A stretch of DNA of 41,602 nucleotides from Eubacteriales bacterium (GCA_030524175.1 JAUNHC010000044.1:1-41602); one strand, 5' to 3'; shown: positions 8,370-17,904, numbered from the stretch's first letter. Notes: generated from the sequence alone by a model not told the origin. Numbers and translations are program-made.

Positions 8370-9521
8370 TTACTGACTTTGTTGATTTGCTGTCTGAGTT
8401 CTTGATTGTTTTAGTGCAATGTACGGAACACCCATTATCATGTATACTAAATATCCAGATATAGATACTCTTAAAGTTGAGTCTTTGACTGCCACAAGCA
8501 CCACACAGATAAAAAACAATTGAGAACTCACCAACCATTCGAAATTGTTCCTTTTTTCAAATTCGAATGGTTAAAATGAACCCCATTAGCCAGAATAATC
8601 CGTACCAGATTAACCCTAGAACGCCTCTTTCAATATATATCATGGAATGGAAATAGCCGTGATACATGTAAATGTTGTACCTGTCGTAAAATGCACTTGT
8701 AATCAACCGCCCAGCAACATTCATAAATTCAGCATTCCCCACTCCAATTCCAATCGACTTTGGTAGATTATAATTATAAAAGAAAACTCTGTTAATAATA
8801 TCAAATGCTGTGAATCTTCCAAAACCGTACGCACCAACGCATACTATTATCGCATACCAAAGCATATTTGAAATATTGGTTACATACGCAACCTGATCAG
8901 GAAAGGCAATCATTAGTACAAGCACCCCAGGCCTAAAAATCTCACTAAAGATCCCACCCACTTCGTCTTACTGAGAGAATGTCCCCTTACAAAGGAAAAA
9001 TTACAGCACCTATTAACACCAATTCTACATAGAATATTTTTATTTCATCGAGTACCGCCCAATAGACTGATATTAAAAGGATAACTATAGCTTTTCTCTT
9101 TTGTATTCTCTTATACAAGTTCCCGATAATTCCATAGGTAACCATTATATATAAGAAATGGTCTATGTCGTCCAGTTTCCAAAACATACAAACAACAAGG
9201 AATATTAATAAAAACCTATATTGATTTCGGATGCCCCAGAAAAACAAGATAACATCGGTTCTGGTTACTAATGCTCTTACAATGTCGAAAAGAAGCATAG
9301 TAAATATCATAATAATTACATATCTGCAATACCCCCCTCATTTCTTGCTTCATGAGCCCTATAATAATGAAAAAGAGTAGTATAATATTAATAATATCCA
9401 CCGTATGCTCCAGCAATGCCAGAGCAGGTATAACCTGTGCGATTAACTTAACCAGCATGCTAACCATTATTTGCCAATATATAAGTTTCCTAGGATTTAT
9501 TGTCAAATTCACACTAATCAC
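8370..9521 (-). pseudogene. Decayed Wzy-like membrane polymerase with at least three frame breaks
   Basis: Four consecutive pieces in different frames read as one hydrophobic protein of about 380 residues. The first starts MISVNLTINPRKLIYWQ at 9521 and loses frame near the C6 run at about 9332-9337. The second covers about 9310-8987 and ends at a TAA. The third covers about 8961-8557. The last, which I translated by hand, starts with FEFEKRNNFEWLVSSQLF at about 8560 and ends QTANQQSQ at 8370. The third piece contains YMYHGYFHSMIYIERGVLGLIWYGLFWL, similar to the C-terminal region of O-antigen polymerases. Flanking genes are intact, so genuine decay is likelier than poor sequence. It may be a former polymerase replaced by the one at 7130-8251. 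Confidence 0.7.
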
Positions 9522-9589
9522 CGAACTAAACCACTCCCTCCTCCTCTGTTCATTAAATATTCACAACAGTACCTCTAATGAACTAATTA

Positions 9590-10558
9590 TTAAACTCTTG
9601 CAACTTTAAGCGATTTTAACTTATTATAAATTGGTGCTACATGTATCCTTGCCATTATGGTTTTTACTTTCATAATTTTAGGAACACTATCGTTCTTAAT
9701 TACACTTTTCCAAACTTTATTTAAATCATTACACAGTATCTTCTCTTCCTGTTGAAATGCATTTTGATTTTTACTCTCATATAAGGTATATAGTATTTCA
9801 CATACCTTACACCCCCAAAAGGCATCCGCATCCTCAATATACCGTGGATAATGTCTTTTTGCTCTCTCCCATATCGCCTTAGAAAACTCATAATGATCCA
9901 TTTTCCTAATCGAAAAGGACTGACCACAGATGCTATCCGCTCTCTGGAAATAGTTGTATTGTGGCCTTCCAATTACCGCTACCTTACTAACGGAACATAG
10001 GATATCAAAAATTACCGGTGCATCTTCGTATTGTTTCCCCACGGGGAATCTGCGAGTGTCAAATAGGGATTTTAAATAGAGCTTATCCCCGGCCGAAGTA
10101 GAGAATGTACCCTGTTGAAGGTATGCTTGGATTATTTCATCTCCAGTAATGATAAAAGGCGTATCACATACGAACTGTACACGACTATACCCATTATCAT
10201 ATGTCCGTTTTATTCCCGTAACAGCTAACTCTGTGTTCTCCTGTTCAATGGCCCCAAGAAGATCCTGATACATATCTGGCTCAATCCAGTCATCGCTGTC
10301 AACAAATCCTATGTACTGCCCCGTTGCAATATCTAAACCTGCATTTCTCGCATCAGATAAACCACCATTCTTTTTATGAATTATCTTGATACGTCCATCT
10401 TTTTTGGCCCACTCATCGCACATTTCGCCGCAATTATCCGGCGAGCCGTCATCTACAAGAATGATTTCCAAATCCGCATACATCTGGTTGATTATGCTCT
10501 CCACGCAACGGTCCAAATATGCAGCTACATTATAAACTGGTACAATTACTGAAATCAT
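9590..10558 (-). CDS. GT2 family glycosyltransferase
   Basis: 322 aa with a complete GT-A domain at the N-terminus: ISVIVPVYNVAAYLDRCVESI, EIILVDDGSPDNCG and FVDSDDW, the last giving the metal-binding DXD. These are textbook GT2 (WcaA-like) motifs. The C-terminal third has no obvious membrane anchor. It would transfer one sugar to the undecaprenyl-linked repeat unit in the cytoplasm. It follows the NAD-dependent epimerase gene and precedes the broken polymerase. Family certain; donor sugar unknown. Confidence 0.9.
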   Translation of the reverse strand: MISVIVPVYNVAAYLDRCVESIINQMYADLEIILVDDGSPDNCGEMCDEWAKKDGRIKIIHKKNGGLSDARNAGLDIATGQYIGFVDSDDWIEPDMYQDLLGAIEQENTELAVTGIKRTYDNGYSRVQFVCDTPFIITGDEIIQAYLQQGTFSTSAGDKLYLKSLFDTRRFPVGKQYEDAPVIFDILCSVSKVAVIGRPQYNYFQRADSICGQSFSIRKMDHYEFSKAIWERAKRHYPRYIEDADAFWGCKVCEILYTLYESKNQNAFQQEEKILCNDLNKVWKSVIKNDSVPKIMKVKTIMARIHVAPIYNKLKSLKVARV

Positions 10559-10593
10559 GTCACTCCCTCCTGCGGATTTGAATACTTCAGTTC

Positions 10594-11553
10594 TTATCTA
10601 TCTATGATATCTTTCAGTTCAGATACCAGTTCCTTAATTGCGAGTTTAATTGATTCATCCGAAGTCATCTCGGTTTTCCACCCAAGATCATTTGCCTTAT
10701 CCACGTTGTATTCATAGAAGGCCACATCTCCCTTCCAGCCGATAGACTGCTCTTCATAGTTAATTGGTATTGTAGCAAACCCCATTTCTTCTGCAACAGT
10801 CTTTGCAATGAAACGAACATTCGTGCAAGTTGTAGCCCCAACATTCAGAATTTGGATTCCATTAGTTGTGCCAGCCAGCATCATAATGGCACGAATCAGC
10901 TCCGTCACATGGCAGTAAGGCTTTGTCTGGTAACCATTCCCGCGCACATCAAGATGATTGGGTTCCTTATTCAGACGCAAGATAAAGTCCCTGATTACAC
11001 CATGTGTCATCTTTCCTCCAATGATATTCGAGAAGCGGAAGATTAATGCATTGAAGTCATTCATGTGGGCAAACGCATATATATATGCTTCTGATGCCAT
11101 CTTTGCCGCACCATAATATGATATCGGAAACAGCTTATCGTCTTCTTTGAATCCCTCACCTGTCTGCTCCCCATAAATGGCAGAAGTTGATGAAAAAAAT
11201 ATATCCTTGACGCCTTTTGCTTTCATTGCATTAACTAGTGCTTTGGTAGTGAGGAATGTATTCACATGTTCAATTTCTGGATCCCTCATGCTCTCCCACA
11301 AGTCTGTATTGGCTGCAAGATGGAAAACAAAGTCTATTTCATATTTTTCTAAAATCTCTTCCAGTGCAGACTGATTCGTGGCATCCTGTTTGACGAAAGT
11401 GAAATTAACATTTCCCATTAAAGGACGAATATTATACTCATTCCCGCGTTGTAGATTGTCTACGCAAACTACTTTAAGGCCTTTTTCCAAAAGCGCTTTA
11501 CACAGATAACATCCAATAAATCCAGCTCCGCCGGTTACCATTACATTCTTCAT
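10594..11553 (-). CDS. NAD-dependent sugar-nucleotide epimerase/dehydratase
   Basis: 319-aa extended short-chain dehydrogenase. The NAD site reads VTGGAGFIGCYLCKAL at residues 5-20, VDNLQRG follows the second strand, and SSTSAIYGE with SYYGAAK gives the Ser/Thr and the Tyr-X3-Lys catalytic pair near residue 147. This is the GalE/WbpP group acting on UDP- or other NDP-sugars; C4 epimerisation or 4,6-dehydration cannot be separated by eye. It lies directly downstream of the acyltransferase and likely supplies a donor to one of the local glycosyltransferases. Confidence 0.85.
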   Translation of the reverse strand: MKNVMVTGGAGFIGCYLCKALLEKGLKVVCVDNLQRGNEYNIRPLMGNVNFTFVKQDATNQSALEEILEKYEIDFVFHLAANTDLWESMRDPEIEHVNTFLTTKALVNAMKAKGVKDIFFSSTSAIYGEQTGEGFKEDDKLFPISYYGAAKMASEAYIYAFAHMNDFNALIFRFSNIIGGKMTHGVIRDFILRLNKEPNHLDVRGNGYQTKPYCHVTELIRAIMMLAGTTNGIQILNVGATTCTNVRFIAKTVAEEMGFATIPINYEEQSIGWKGDVAFYEYNVDKANDLGWKTEMTSDESIKLAIKELVSELKDIIDR

Positions 11554-11562
11554 TTTAATCTC

Positions 11563-12674
11563 CTATCTTTCTGATTTTAAACCGCTCCTTCTTGAGCCAG
11601 TTAAAATAATGTATAAAGCGGGAAGTAATTTCTTGAGTATAAAGCTAACAAGTACACAGATTACACATACCGCAAACGGCAAAATGAAATAAGCTAATAT
11701 TTGGGCCCAGTCTGTACCCGGTAGCAATTTCTCGCTGATTTTTTTTAAAACAGTTTGAACAAAATCACTGGATACATATACGAAAAAACTGAATTCTGCC
11801 AATATTTCAGCCGCCTTTGGTACATAATTATTTTTACAAATGTATCCTGATAATCTGATTAACAAGAAAATCCCTGTTATAACGGAAAAGGAATGGGCTG
11901 CAACCTTCAATGCACTATCCGTTACATAAAAGTAATATTCTATCGTAATCAGAATGATATATAAAATACCCCCCCCCTAACGGATAATTTATCAAGCAAC
12001 TTCATCCGTATGCCGTATTTAACCACATAATATCCCAAGCAGAAAAATACAATACTTTGCGTGTTCAGAATCAATATTCCTGGTACATGTCCCATATTCC
12101 AGAGAATCATAAGAAGTATGAAAACTAACCTCGGAAACCTGTCTATAAGAATTTTTATCATTGGCGCAATGAAATTTAAAATAATCAAATCTCGCAAAAA
12201 CCAAAGTGCGTTTACAAAAATTCCATTACCGCCAACTCCAGTGTATGCGCCAATAAAATCACAAATAGCCATCTCTCTGACTTGCCTTTTGGCATTGGCA
12301 AAGTACAATGCAGTTGCCGGAATTGTCTGCCCGATACAATAAATCAAAATGTATATAGTTATCCAAAGTACATATGGAAAAATCAGCGATTTCAGCTTTT
12401 TCTTCATATTGCTTTTCCAAGTGAACTCTTTTGCATAAAGCAATACTGAAGAAATCAAAAAAAACAAGGGTACAGCAGCAAATGTTACAATACGCGAAAT
12501 TATGTATTGAATCGCTTCAAGTGTTTGATTTGAAACTACTGTTCCTGTTGCCACAAATGCTGTATCTCCCAATGCTCCGGCATATTGATGTAGAAATATA
12601 ACAAGGACAACGCAAAGAGCCCTTAGACAGGTTATTCGATTTGACTCTCTTTTATCTATTGTGTATATTACCAT
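11563..12674 (-). pseudogene. Acyltransferase-3 family O-acyltransferase, out of frame at a G9 tract (phase OFF)
   Basis: The ATG at 12674 (GGGAG 8 nt upstream) opens a frame with acyltransferase-3 features: ITCLRALCVVLVIFLHQYAG at the N-terminus and repeated membrane segments. It stops at 11949 just after nine G (11969-11977). The missing C-terminal half lies in the next frame: my reading GILYIILITIEYYFYVTDSALK joins without a stop to residues ending at 11563. One extra G (or two fewer) would restore a protein of about 370 aa, the normal family length. The family adds acetyl or other acyl groups to surface sugars through the membrane. This looks like a switch in the OFF state rather than permanent decay. 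The GT8 gene stop lies 2 nt upstream. Confidence 0.8.
11969..11977 (-). repeat. G9 homopolymer tract, probable phase-variation switch
   Basis: Nine consecutive C on the plus strand. By hand, 9 G gives a stop 6 codons past the tract; 7 or 10 G continues into the open C-terminal frame of the acyltransferase. Confidence 0.85.
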
Positions 12675-12676
12675 TC

Positions 12677-13714
12677 TCAAATCTCCCGCTTAATCTTCTT
12701 ATCCATATCCGAAATGTGTTCACGCAACCATTGAATCCATCTGTATCTCAGCTTAAAATAGGCGTTATCATGCCCGTTCATTCTCAGATAGATGAGCATC
12801 TTGTAATAAAATTTAAAGAATAGCGAAATATTATCCGGCTTCTTATCTAAAGGTTCTTTACCCCATGGAGAATTCTTGTAATATTTCATGTATTCGGTTT
12901 TATATCGACAAATATTATTCTCATACCATGGTCGATTAAAGTAATCCCCAATGAAATGTACAATAATCGGATGAGCAATTGCTTTTTCGTATTCATCTTT
13001 TTCAAATACCGTCTTTCGCTGGTACCATTTGCATATAGTTTCGTAAGGGATACCATGGAGGGCAGTAGAAAAATTATATTTAACAGGCAGGGTCATCGTA
13101 TGGTCTTTAAAAACCAAATTCAGAATGCTCTGTTCAGCAATTCGAAAGGGCTGCTTAGCATCTGCCACACACTTGCGAATCATTGCATCACCATCAAATT
13201 TGCGCCAGTTTTCAAGGTTGATATATGCAACACCATAATTGATATAATGCGGACATTGATTCAGCAGATCCAAATCCTCGTAGCACAGGTCGGCAATCAT
13301 GACAGAAATCTCGTACACACCAGCTACAATGTTGTCTGCCATATCCAAGGTTTCAAGATCAGTCAGACTCCCTGTCACCATAAGATCAGAGTCAATAAAC
13401 AATGCCCTCTTTACATCAGCAGACATAAACTTGTTCGCCATTGCCCTTGCATAGGTATTCAGACCCCCCTTAAAGTCAAGGAGGTTCAACTCGCTCTGAG
13501 CCTGCTCAAGTATAGCCAATGCTTCGACTACAACCATTTTACGCTTGTACTTCTCACACATATCATTTAGCATCTGCTGATGCTCTTTCGACATGTCTGT
13601 TGTCAACACATAGATATTCAATTCTCCCAGTTCTTTGTTGTTCTCCAAAAGCGAATAGATGGCGATGCCTGTACATTTCGCATATAAATCACTGGAACAG
13701 AAAACTACATTCAT
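12677..13714 (-). CDS. GT8 family glycosyltransferase
   Basis: 345 aa. It starts MNVVFCSSDLYAKCTGIAIYSLLENN and has ALFIDSDLMVTGSL near residue 108, the DXD motif in the exact setting of GT8 (LgtC-like) retaining transferases. HFIGDYFNRPWY near residue 250 corresponds to the conserved HF-G-KPW block that binds the donor. GT8 enzymes typically use UDP-galactose or UDP-glucose. The stop sits 2 nt before the acyltransferase start and the gene lies 17 nt after the GT26 gene, so it is part of the same transcript. Confidence 0.9.
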   Translation of the reverse strand: MNVVFCSSDLYAKCTGIAIYSLLENNKELGELNIYVLTTDMSKEHQQMLNDMCEKYKRKMVVVEALAILEQAQSELNLLDFKGGLNTYARAMANKFMSADVKRALFIDSDLMVTGSLTDLETLDMADNIVAGVYEISVMIADLCYEDLDLLNQCPHYINYGVAYINLENWRKFDGDAMIRKCVADAKQPFRIAEQSILNLVFKDHTMTLPVKYNFSTALHGIPYETICKWYQRKTVFEKDEYEKAIAHPIIVHFIGDYFNRPWYENNICRYKTEYMKYYKNSPWGKEPLDKKPDNISLFFKFYYKMLIYLRMNGHDNAYFKLRYRWIQWLREHISDMDKKIKREI

Positions 13715-13731
13715 TTAATTATCCTCGTTTC

Positions 13732-14496
13732 TTACTCAGTAACAGCACCTTTCTTGTACTGTCTTGCCCATTTACGCATAAAAATGAGCGTAGGTAAATC
13801 GTGGATGATATAGCGTTCAAAAAGTCTCTTCGGCTCCTGAACCATCCGGAAAAACCACTCCATACCTGTTTTATTCACCCACTCGGGTGCCTGTTTAATG
13901 CGACCTGCAAAATAGTCAATAGCAATTCCCGCTCCAAAGGTAACCGGAATGCCAAATTTCCTGCGGTACTTTTCCACAAATATTTCCTGTTTGGGTGCGC
14001 TTAAAGCCATGAGAAGAATATCCGCTTTACTGTCAGTCAACATCTTCACCATCTTTGCAGTTTCCTGCTCATCTCTTTCAAAGCCAAATGGCGGACAATA
14101 ATACTCGGATTCAAAGTTCCCATACATCTTCTTGATGTTCTCCAAGGCTTTTTCCGCAGAGCCTTCTTTGCCGCCAAGAATAAAAATCTTATACTGCTTC
14201 TTAGCAGCGAGCTCACAAAGCGCCAGCGTAATGCTAGGACCAACCACTTTCTGTTTAAGAGGTTTTCCCATCCATTTGGATATCCACATTACAGGGGTAC
14301 CATCCGGAGGACACAGAACGGCATTATTAATTGCTTTGGCAAAATCCGGGTTGTTCTGTATAAGATAAAGTTGATTCAGATTGATACCCGTACCAAATAT
14401 CTGTTTCCGGTTTCTGATTGCTTCATCCGATAACTCCATCATTTCTTCAAGAGAGCCGTTTAAAACATGGACATTGAGAATCTTTACACTATCCAT
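13732..14496 (-). CDS. WecG/TagA/CpsF family glycosyltransferase (GT26)
   Basis: 254 aa, typical for the family. Characteristic blocks are GTGINLNQLY, PDGTPVMWISKWMG, LSAPKQEIFVEKYRRKFG and GAGIAIDYFAGRIKQAPEWVNKTGMEWFFRM. GT26 members transfer N-acetylmannosamine(uronic acid) or related sugars onto undecaprenyl-PP-GlcNAc; TagA does this in wall teichoic acid and WecG in enterobacterial common antigen. It probably adds the second sugar of the repeat unit. The basic C-terminal tail (about residues 220-254) may mediate membrane contact. No priming glycosyl-1-phosphate transferase is visible in the window, so the first step must be encoded elsewhere. Confidence 0.92.
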   Translation of the reverse strand: MDSVKILNVHVLNGSLEEMMELSDEAIRNRKQIFGTGINLNQLYLIQNNPDFAKAINNAVLCPPDGTPVMWISKWMGKPLKQKVVGPSITLALCELAAKKQYKIFILGGKEGSAEKALENIKKMYGNFESEYYCPPFGFERDEQETAKMVKMLTDSKADILLMALSAPKQEIFVEKYRRKFGIPVTFGAGIAIDYFAGRIKQAPEWVNKTGMEWFFRMVQEPKRLFERYIIHDLPTLIFMRKWARQYKKGAVTE

Positions 14497-14505
14497 CGCT
14501 TACCT

Positions 14506-15429
14506 CTAATTATTATCTCTGATCCACAAAGCAGTTCTCCTTATGCCATCTTCAAAACTGACCTTCGGTTCAAAGCCTGTGTCTCTTGCTAATTTACTTA
14601 CATCAAATGTCTCAATAGGAAGGCTGATAACGTTGCTTGTAACCTTTCCAAAACCAAGTGGAATGTCTGAGCCATTGATTTCGTTCGCAACTTTCCCCAC
14701 AACCTTCAGAAACTTTCTAAGCTCTTTCGCTTCACCGGAGCCAATGGTATAATTTCTTCCATTAATTCCTTTTTCCGCAATCAAATAAAGTGCGCGAGCA
14801 ACATCACTTACATGTACAAAGTCATAGTATTGATTGCCCGCGGACAAGTCGGGTGATTCGTTCTTATATATTTTTCTTATGATTGTATTTACAAGCCTCG
14901 CAGAACTCTCTTCTTCTCCGTATGTATTAATGAGAGGCCAGAAGAAGCGAATGCCATAGCTACCTGCCTTGGCTTTCCCCATCCAATGCGCGGATGTTTT
15001 CGCGGACTTATAAAAGAACCCGAGGTTATCGACTACCTTATCCTCTGCCATCTCCACAAGCGCCTCAGCTTCATGCATGCTGCCGCAGCCAATGATAGTT
15101 TTAATTTCCATCTCATACATTGCATCAATAAGATCAAGGGTTGCTACAAGATTTTTGATTTGCACATCCTGGTTACGTGCATCTGTATCTGATACTCCCT
15201 GCCACGCAGTATGGAAAACTACTTCTATATCTCTATCATCGATGTACATTGGAAGTTCGCTAATTCTATCCAAGCTGCATTCCACTACATGTACTCCGGC
15301 AGGAAGATTTCCTATATTTCCGGTATTTGGACGTACAATAGCAAAAACCTCAATGTTCTGTGTCAGTAACTCTCTAACTAAAAACTTCCCTATAAAGCCG
15401 GTAGCACCAGTTACTATTGCTTTTTTCAT
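14506..15429 (-). CDS. NAD(P)-dependent epimerase/reductase, likely last step of the CDP-6-deoxyhexose branch
   Basis: 307-aa extended SDR: VTGATGFIGKFLVREL at residues 6-21 binds the cofactor and FFYKSAKTSAHWMG near residue 138 carries the Tyr-X3-Lys pair. HVSDVARALYLIAEKGINGRNYTIGSGE is the usual substrate-domain block. It overlaps the RfbC-like gene by 4 nt and follows rfbF and rfbG, so it most likely reduces or epimerises the CDP-4-keto-6-deoxyhexose they produce. The exact sugar (6-deoxy-altrose, -gulose or another isomer) cannot be told from sequence. Confidence 0.8.
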   Translation of the reverse strand: MKKAIVTGATGFIGKFLVRELLTQNIEVFAIVRPNTGNIGNLPAGVHVVECSLDRISELPMYIDDRDIEVVFHTAWQGVSDTDARNQDVQIKNLVATLDLIDAMYEMEIKTIIGCGSMHEAEALVEMAEDKVVDNLGFFYKSAKTSAHWMGKAKAGSYGIRFFWPLINTYGEEESSARLVNTIIRKIYKNESPDLSAGNQYYDFVHVSDVARALYLIAEKGINGRNYTIGSGEAKELRKFLKVVGKVANEINGSDIPLGFGKVTSNVISLPIETFDVSKLARDTGFEPKVSFEDGIRRTALWIRDNN

Positions 15430-15992
15430 CTCACCAGTCCCTTCTTGTATTCTTCAAAAGTTGGCCAGTTCTTGTCCTTATCTGTTGCAATAACTTGTTC
15501 GATACCGTACTCTTTTAACGGCCAGGGGATATTGAGTGTCGGATCATCCCAACGAATACCGCCACAAGCCTCTGGAACATAACGTCCTGAACACTGATAT
15601 GAGAAAACCGTGTCATCTTTTAAAGCAATAAAACCATGTGCAAATCCCTCTGGGATGAACTCAAATTTTTGACTATTTTCGTCCAGAAGCTCAGCTCTAT
15701 ATTTCCCAAATGTCGGTGAATCACGTCTTAAATCAACAGCTACATCAAATAATGCCCCACATATAACATGAATCAGCTTAGCTTGCGAATCAACGGTTTG
15801 ATAATGTAATCCACGCAATGCACCTTTCTTAGAATACAAATCACTGCTTTCAGTAAACTCACAGGTAATACCGTTTTCAGCGAAAATAAATTTCTCATAA
15901 TTTTTCTTATACAAACCACGGTCATCTGGGAACATATGCGGTTTAATAATCAGGAGACCAGGGATTTCCGTATTATGAAATGCAAAAGCCAT
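15426..15992 (-). CDS. rfbC: RfbC/RmlC-like NDP-4-keto-6-deoxyhexose 3,5-epimerase
   Basis: 188 aa starting MAFAFHNTEIPGLLIIKPHMFPDDRG; GGAGGG lies 8 nt upstream. ALRGLHYQ near residue 61 holds the catalytic His, and FIPEGFAHGFIAL with FSYQCSGRY completes the cupin core. RmlC epimerises C3 and C5 of dTDP-4-keto-6-deoxyglucose. No rmlA, rmlB or rmlD is present here and the neighbours are the CDP-glucose enzymes, so a CDP-linked substrate is more likely; that is inference. The start overlaps the end of rfbG by 20 nt. A longer frame to 16019 exists but has no advantage. Confidence 0.88.
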   Translation of the reverse strand: MAFAFHNTEIPGLLIIKPHMFPDDRGLYKKNYEKFIFAENGITCEFTESSDLYSKKGALRGLHYQTVDSQAKLIHVICGALFDVAVDLRRDSPTFGKYRAELLDENSQKFEFIPEGFAHGFIALKDDTVFSYQCSGRYVPEACGGIRWDDPTLNIPWPLKEYGIEQVIATDKDKNWPTFEEYKKGLVR

Positions 15993-17052
15993 AATCGTGT
16001 CCCTCCAAAAATTCCTCAAGCTGTCTGTCCATCACCGTTCTTACATTCTCTCCTGCTACCCATGCCTTGCTCCATTCCACAACCTTCTCTATCGCTGTTT
16101 CCAGATTCCAGCGTGGATGCCAGTTAAATGTATTTTTCAATTTTGAACAGTCGAGTTTTAGAAAATTTGCTTCGTGTGGACCACCATCATATTTGCTCAC
16201 CCATTTGAGTCCTTCTCCCCAGTGCTTAACGAATAATTCCACCAAAACACCTGTCTGGAAGCAATCCTGGTCATTTGGGCCTACATTGTACCATGACTGA
16301 TACCTAGGATTGTGATACTGCATTGCTGCAATCATCAAATAAGCATACACCGGCTCCAAGACATGCTGATAGGGACGGGTTGAAAAAGGATTCCTGACAA
16401 TAATGTCTTCACTTTTTACCGCCGCCCTGATGCAATCTGGTATGATTCTATCATTTGCAAAGTCACCGCCACCGATTACGTTGCCAGCACGAACTGTGGA
16501 CACAGAGACACGGTTATCTGCCCAAAAAGAGGACTTATAGCTGTGTGTTACAAGCTCTGAACATGATTTCGAATTGGAATATGGATCATAGCCATCTAAA
16601 GGATCGTTCTCACGATAACCCCATTCCCATTCCTTATTTTCATAGACCTTATCTGTGGTGACATTAAGAAAAGAACGGACTGAACGTGTCTGTCTTACAG
16701 CTTCACAGATGTTCACAGTGCCCATAACATTGGTACTGTAAGTGCCAACAGGATCCCTATAACCATCACGCACAATCGGCTGCGCCGCCATATGGATAAC
16801 TATTTCAGGTTGATATCTTCTACAGACCTCCAGCAAATGATCTAAATCACGCACATCACCTTTGATATGAGTAATCTGTTCTTTTACACCACAAAGATCA
16901 AAAAGGCAATCAGTTTTTTTTCTGCAGCTTGCATAACCGATAACTTCTGCTCCAGCATTAACAAGCATTACACACATCCACGAACCTTTAAACCCGGTAT
17001 GGCCTGTCAGTAAAACTTTTTTATTTTTATAAAAACTCAAATCAAACCTCAT
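15973..17052 (-). CDS. rfbG: CDP-glucose 4,6-dehydratase
   Basis: 359 aa, the usual length. LLTGHTGFKGSWMCVML near residue 14 is the NAD-binding motif in the form specific to RfbG; HMAAQPIVRDGYRDP, NVTTDKVYENKEW and YDPYSNSKSCSELV (Tyr-X3-Lys) follow in the expected order. It converts CDP-glucose to CDP-4-keto-6-deoxyglucose, the branch point for CDP-dideoxy and 6-deoxyhexoses. GAGGGGAA precedes the start, and rfbF ends 9 nt upstream. An eight-A run (16914-16921) early in the gene is a possible but weak slippage site. Confidence 0.95.
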   Translation of the reverse strand: MRFDLSFYKNKKVLLTGHTGFKGSWMCVMLVNAGAEVIGYASCRKKTDCLFDLCGVKEQITHIKGDVRDLDHLLEVCRRYQPEIVIHMAAQPIVRDGYRDPVGTYSTNVMGTVNICEAVRQTRSVRSFLNVTTDKVYENKEWEWGYRENDPLDGYDPYSNSKSCSELVTHSYKSSFWADNRVSVSTVRAGNVIGGGDFANDRIIPDCIRAAVKSEDIIVRNPFSTRPYQHVLEPVYAYLMIAAMQYHNPRYQSWYNVGPNDQDCFQTGVLVELFVKHWGEGLKWVSKYDGGPHEANFLKLDCSKLKNTFNWHPRWNLETAIEKVVEWSKAWVAGENVRTVMDRQLEEFLEGHDYGFCIS

Positions 17053-17061
17053 GCTTTCCCC

Positions 17062-17844
17062 TCAATCTTCCCAGGTTTTCCACGGAGCTTTCCCTTGTTG
17101 AAGCAATTGCTCGAGCTTCTCCATCTCACGTTTCGTATCCATACACTGCCAGAAACCATCATGACGAAAAGCCTTAAGCTGACCATCCGCTGCCAGTCGC
17201 TGCATGGGTTCCTTCTCAAACACAGATGCATCATCCACGAGATAGTCAAAGATTACGGGCTCAAGCACCATGTAACCGCCATTAATTCGGGCACCATCAA
17301 GATCGTCCTTCTCACGGAAAGAACAGATATCATCCGTATCGGTGATATCAAGTACACCTTTTAATTGCTCGAATACTACAGATGTAATGGTGCAAACTTT
17401 TCCGGATGCTTTATGGAACTCCACAAGTTTACCAATGTCCACGTCTGATACACCATCCCCATATGTAAGCATGAAAGTCTCACCCTCAACATAAGGCTTC
17501 ACACGCTTCACACGACCGCCTGTCATAGTGTTCAGCCCGGTGTCCACAACCGTAACTTTCCAAGGCTCTATATTCTGATTATGGATAATCATGTCATTTC
17601 TTCCCTGAGTAAAATCAAATGTAATATCACTATTATGAAGGAAATAGTCTGCAAACCACTCCTTTATCATATGTTGCTTATATCCAGCACAGATGATGAA
17701 CTCATTGAAACCAAAATGGGAATATTCCTTCATTATGTGCCACATAATTGGCTTTCCACCAATTTCAATCATTGGTTTTGGTTTTAAATGAGACTCTTCA
17801 GATATTCTTGTTCCAAATCCACCAGCCAGAATAACTACTTTCAT
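17062..17844 (-). CDS. rfbF: Glucose-1-phosphate cytidylyltransferase
   Basis: 260 aa, matching the 257-aa norm. It starts MKVVILAGGFGTRISEESHLK, the nucleotide-binding signature with the RISEES form specific to RfbF; KPMIEIGGKPIMWHIMKEYSHFG and YGDGVSDVD follow. It makes CDP-glucose from CTP and glucose-1-phosphate, feeding rfbG directly downstream. AAAGGAG lies about 9 nt before the ATG at 17844; the frame is open to 17871 but that extension has no ribosome site and is not family-like. Confidence 0.95.
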   Translation of the reverse strand: MKVVILAGGFGTRISEESHLKPKPMIEIGGKPIMWHIMKEYSHFGFNEFIICAGYKQHMIKEWFADYFLHNSDITFDFTQGRNDMIIHNQNIEPWKVTVVDTGLNTMTGGRVKRVKPYVEGETFMLTYGDGVSDVDIGKLVEFHKASGKVCTITSVVFEQLKGVLDITDTDDICSFREKDDLDGARINGGYMVLEPVIFDYLVDDASVFEKEPMQRLAADGQLKAFRHDGFWQCMDTKREMEKLEQLLQQGKAPWKTWED

Positions 17845-17904
17845 ATTCAAATTCTCCTTTGGGTACTTCACTAATATTAAGCCTTGCTCAGGGACAAACC
17901 GCCT

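Noticed and set aside
8311-8538. 75-codon minus-strand frame
   Set aside because: The same DNA in another frame gives the convincing C-terminus of the broken polymerase (ending QTANQQSQ), so this frame is a shadow.
12956-13570. 204-codon open frame on the plus strand
   Set aside because: It lies entirely antisense to the GT8 gene, whose motifs are unmistakable, and shows no recognisable domain.
15426-16019. RfbC start at 16019
   Set aside because: It would deepen the overlap with rfbG and adds nine non-family residues, whereas ATG 15992 has GGAGGG at proper spacing.
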